From Mucor racemosus (lineage: Eukaryota; Mucoromycota; Mucoromycetes; Mucorales; Mucoraceae), in the NCBI GenBank assembly GCA_027405735.1, contig JAPEHQ010000007.1, forward strand, positions 124,001 through 188,000: a stretch of 64,000 bases of DNA, in the 5' to 3' direction. The notes beneath the pieces are model-generated. The model saw only the letters and a list, made by a program, of their open reading frames with translations. It did not search any database and was not told the origin of the DNA. Position 1 is the stretch's first letter; every line of letters starts with the position of its first letter. The translations under genes were made by a program, and so were the position numbers. Shown here in pieces: positions 61,147 to 64,000 of this stretch.

Positions 61147-62543
61147 TCATTGGTAGGGATAACTCATATTATTATTAGGTCTGGGATACCCCATATTAGG
61201 AGGAGGAGGAGGTCTATTATTATTATGTTGATGTTGAGGCTGTGGTGGGTAATAGCCTCCTTGTTGTGGTGGTTGAGGTGGATAATGTTGTTGTGAAGGA
61301 TCGTGAAATCCACTTGGAGGCCCTGGATAAGGTCCTGGTGTAGGAAAAGATTGTCTTTGTTGATTAGGATAGTTCACTAGAAAATGAAATGATTAGATCA
61401 AAAGAAATTTCTTTTACAAAATACTTACAATGTGCTGGTCTTGCTGCTGGAGATGGAGCTGGTTGATATGGAGCTGATAGTAAAGGTTGTGGAGAAGGCA
61501 TTACAGGAGAATACATTTGAGCTGTACCCATAGATGATGAAGGTCTAGGTTGAGGATGAGGATAAGGCTGTGGTTGTTGTGGAGGAGGTCGATGTTGTTG
61601 CATTGGTGGTTGTGGCAAAGGTCTCTGATGATGTTGCATTGGTGGTGTTGGGATATGCATTGGAGGTCTATTGTAATGTGGTTGTTGCTGAGGAGGAGAC
61701 ATATAATTTTGTGGACGATGATGCTGTTGTTGCTGTGGCGGAGGAAGAGGGGGTCTCTGTTGTTGTTGTTGTTGTTGTGGTGGTAGTGGTGGTGGTGGTG
61801 GTCTGTGTTGTTGTTGCTGGGGAGGAGGACGAAAATTACCACCAGGAACATGCCCTGGAGGATATTGATATCGTACTTGTTGTTGAGGTCTAGCAGAATT
61901 TTGCTATTTTAAACTAGTGAATTAGTTTCGTCTCGCAAACACAATGATCTAGTAACTTACTGCCGAATAAAATGTCAATTCTAAATAAATGACACCTGCA
62001 CCTTGTCTACCACGGTATTGCAATGGAAAATAACCATCATGTTCTTTCTCTCTCAATACCTTCGTTAAATCAACAATGCCATCACCCATTAGATTATTTG
62101 GTTTAGTATCTTTATCGAATATTTGTACATGCATTTGATAATGTCCAGCAGTTACAGGGATATTCACCTTGAAAATAATAAAGTTTAGTTTTTTCATCTA
62201 TTATTTTGAATACAATAAAATTTTATTATACCTGATCATCCCAAATTGGGTAAAGCCCTCCACCATAATCCGTCTTTGTTCTCTTTACTACATCTCCTAC
62301 TCTAAATAAACAGAAGGGGTCTTGTTTACCTGGAGCCTATATATATATATATTTAAATCAATTTCTGTTCTTGTATATGAATGTCGTTTTGTTAATTTGT
62401 TACCTGATGCATCAATTTTTCCTATACAAATACAACAAGATAACAGTTAGATTTTTCGTCAGCCTTTCACCAGCCTGTTCTAAACTTACGGCTTTTAGAG
62501 CAACGACAACTAGTTCACCTGCTATAGGAGGAGGATGAGCCAT
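61147..62543 (-). CDS. C2-domain protein with Pro/Gln-rich tail (Inn1/Fic1-like), 362 aa
   Basis: Six exons on the minus strand: 62490-62543, 62404-62421, 62232-62336, 61961-62167, 61429-61903 and 61147-61376; introns 68, 67, 64, 57 and 52 bp; 1,089 nt. The second exon is only 18 nt (EKLMHQ). Residues 1-127 form one C2 domain: GELVVVALKAEKLMHQ, KQDPFCLFRVGDVVKRTKT, YPIWDDQVNIPV, HYQMHVQIFDKDTK, MGDGIVDLTKVL and GVIYLELTFYS. The remaining 235 residues are Pro/Gln/His/Tyr-rich with many PPxP motifs (RPPPPPLPP, RPPLPPPQQ), likely SH3 ligands. This layout matches Inn1 (budding yeast) and Fic1 (fission yeast), which link the contractile ring to septum synthesis at the plasma membrane; plant SRC2 proteins are similar in form. 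The C2 call is firm; the cytokinesis role is inferred from architecture. Tail length is set by CAA/CCA repeats that can vary. Confidence 0.88.
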
Positions 62544-63909
62544 TGAAAAAAGTCAAGAAAGTCTTTTTGTAACAAAAGCAAAAATAGAATAGAAGGCTAA
62601 GAAAAACTCAATATAAAGGGAAAAAATACGAGTCAAATAACTGAGTGGGAAAAAATGCCATGTTACATATATGAGTACTTCTCCTCTTCCTCTGTGCTCG
62701 TTCTAATAATACTCATTTGATTATATCTTGGCTCATGATAGTTGGGTAACTAGCATCGATATACAATTACAATTCCTAGAAAAAATGATAAAAACCATGC
62801 ACGTTTTCAACATTTTATCAACAAAACCATTCATTTGCAATTGCAAATTGTTTGAATAAAATACATGATTTACCAACGCAATGCCTTTGAAACTTGGTGT
62901 TTGTGCGCCAAGGTGATGAATTATGGCACCTGCAATCCATTGGCATCATCATCATTATGGCTGATATTCTATAAAAAGAAATTATTGTACTTGATTCAAG
63001 CTCGTTTTTTGAAAAAAAAAGTAATTTTTATTGCTTCAAGGAATTTTTTCTCAAAAATAACATGAAAAACATTTTGGTTTCTTAATTGATAAATATTTTT
63101 TAGGATGTCAAGTTTATGTTTGTGTTTTTGTTTTCAAGAAAATCGCTTGTTTATGACCTAATTTTTAACTTTTTTTCATTGCTTGTTTTCGGAAAAAGCG
63201 CGAAATATAAAACTGAGGTGACACACAAACAATGAAAAAGGCAAGCCCATTTTTTTTTGGGTGTTAATAATGGTAACCAATGGTTCAATATCCGAAATGG
63301 CATATATGGTATATACTTTCAAGCTGACAAGATGGACTTTACAAGTAGATAGCAGCAAATATCGTTGATTTGTATAGAGAAGGTCCAAGGGGAATATTTT
63401 AAATAAAGTAGACATATTATTGGCAAGATTTAGATCAACACAGTTCAAAATATATATAATAAATGCACTTGATAATGTGATATATATTATAGCATTTATA
63501 TACACAAAAATAAACATTATTAAATGATCTAACAAAATATGATTTATAAATGTATTAGTGCAAGTATCCGCATAACATACATTAGAATGTAAACAAATCA
63601 ACATCATTTGTATAGTCAGTAATCAAGAAACGGAATGAAGCGAACCCAAAGAGTTGCAGACATCTTACTTGACTAAATTAGTAGACAAGCTGTGTAACTA
63701 GATGTACTTTTTATTTACATTAGTGTATATGGTTCCTTTATGTACATATCGAAAAAATCGATGCTTCATCAAAATAAAGGTAATTAATCTATTGATAACT
63801 TATTAAGCTTATTCTCTTTGTATTTATATGTTGACAATGTAATTCTACCATGTATGATTATACTTTTTTGTTGTAACATTTAAAAGGCTCCTTCTTTGTT
63901 TTTGTGATA
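62544..63909. other. Intergenic, no gene recognised
   Basis: Upstream of the C2 gene on the right. Open stretches at 62865-63065 and 63176-63607 have no motif and AT-driven composition. Nothing else is supported. Confidence 0.5.
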
Positions 63910-64000
63910 CCCGACTTTTTTTTTTTTTTTTTTTTTGCTGTTTAAATAATTTGTCCCCCTTTTTTTTTGGTTTTTCTTTTTTCCTCTTCCTCTTTTTCAC
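63910..64000 (+). promoter_or_regulatory. Pyrimidine-rich tract, probably leader of a gene beyond the window
   Basis: After a run of about 22 T, the window ends in TTTTTTCCTCTTCCTCTTTTTCAC, which is the same kind of tract that directly precedes the starts at 13505 and 56385. A plus-strand gene likely begins just past base 64000 (inference). Confidence 0.35.

Noticed and set aside
61501..61893. Several long overlapping open stretches on both strands (His/Asn-rich, Val-rich, Leu/Arg-rich)
   Set aside because: They are other-frame readings of the CAA/CCA repeats in the Pro/Gln-rich tail of the C2 protein.

Overview
The window looks like a filamentous fungal chromosome, most likely an early-diverging fungus of the Mucorales type (inference). 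It is very AT-rich. The genes are compact and split by 41-71 bp introns with GT/AG ends. The recognisable proteins are fungal: a Rac1 GTPase, a DEP-DEP-RGS regulator of the Sst2/FlbA type, an IML2/TTC39-type TPR protein, a carnitine acetyltransferase and a C2/proline-rich protein resembling Inn1/Fic1. There is no bacterial-style gene packing, and I recognised no tRNA, rRNA or CRISPR array.

Genes lie in three islands separated by 9-15 kb of repeats. Island 1 (13.5-17.2 kb) holds one large pentatricopeptide repeat protein. Island 2 (32.4-43.8 kb) holds a pyrimidine 5'-nucleotidase, RAC1, a type II membrane protein resembling a glycosyltransferase with a discoidin-like tail, the TPR protein, an unrecognised 288-residue protein and the RGS regulator. 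Island 3 (56.4-62.5 kb) holds an unrecognised 514-residue protein, CAT2 and the C2 protein. I rebuilt all multi-exon models by hand. Each keeps frame across every junction and has a total length divisible by three.

The spaces between the islands are nested mobile DNA. At the left edge is a partial DDE transposase. Two older dispersed families, called R1 and R2 here, occur in three copies each. R1 carries a piece of a host dynein intermediate chain gene (WD40 end plus splice donor), and all three copies share the same internal stop codon. Inserted into R1 and R2 are solo LTRs of three families (A, B, C), terminal-inverted-repeat insertions with 6 bp target duplications (E2, E3), and a 70 bp hAT-like palindromic element present three times with 8 bp target duplications, for two of which a related copy shows the empty site. 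A separate Tc1/mariner-like palindrome lies at 46.7 kb. From 20.7 to 29.9 kb there is a nearly perfect tandem array of a 1,655 bp unit (five full copies and one partial).

No metabolic operon or defence island is visible. The most unusual content is the ultra-short hAT-like element, the amplified dynein gene fragment and the homogeneous 1.65 kb array. Repeat-copy comparisons were made by eye, so outer repeat borders are approximate. Borders given with target duplications are exact to the base.
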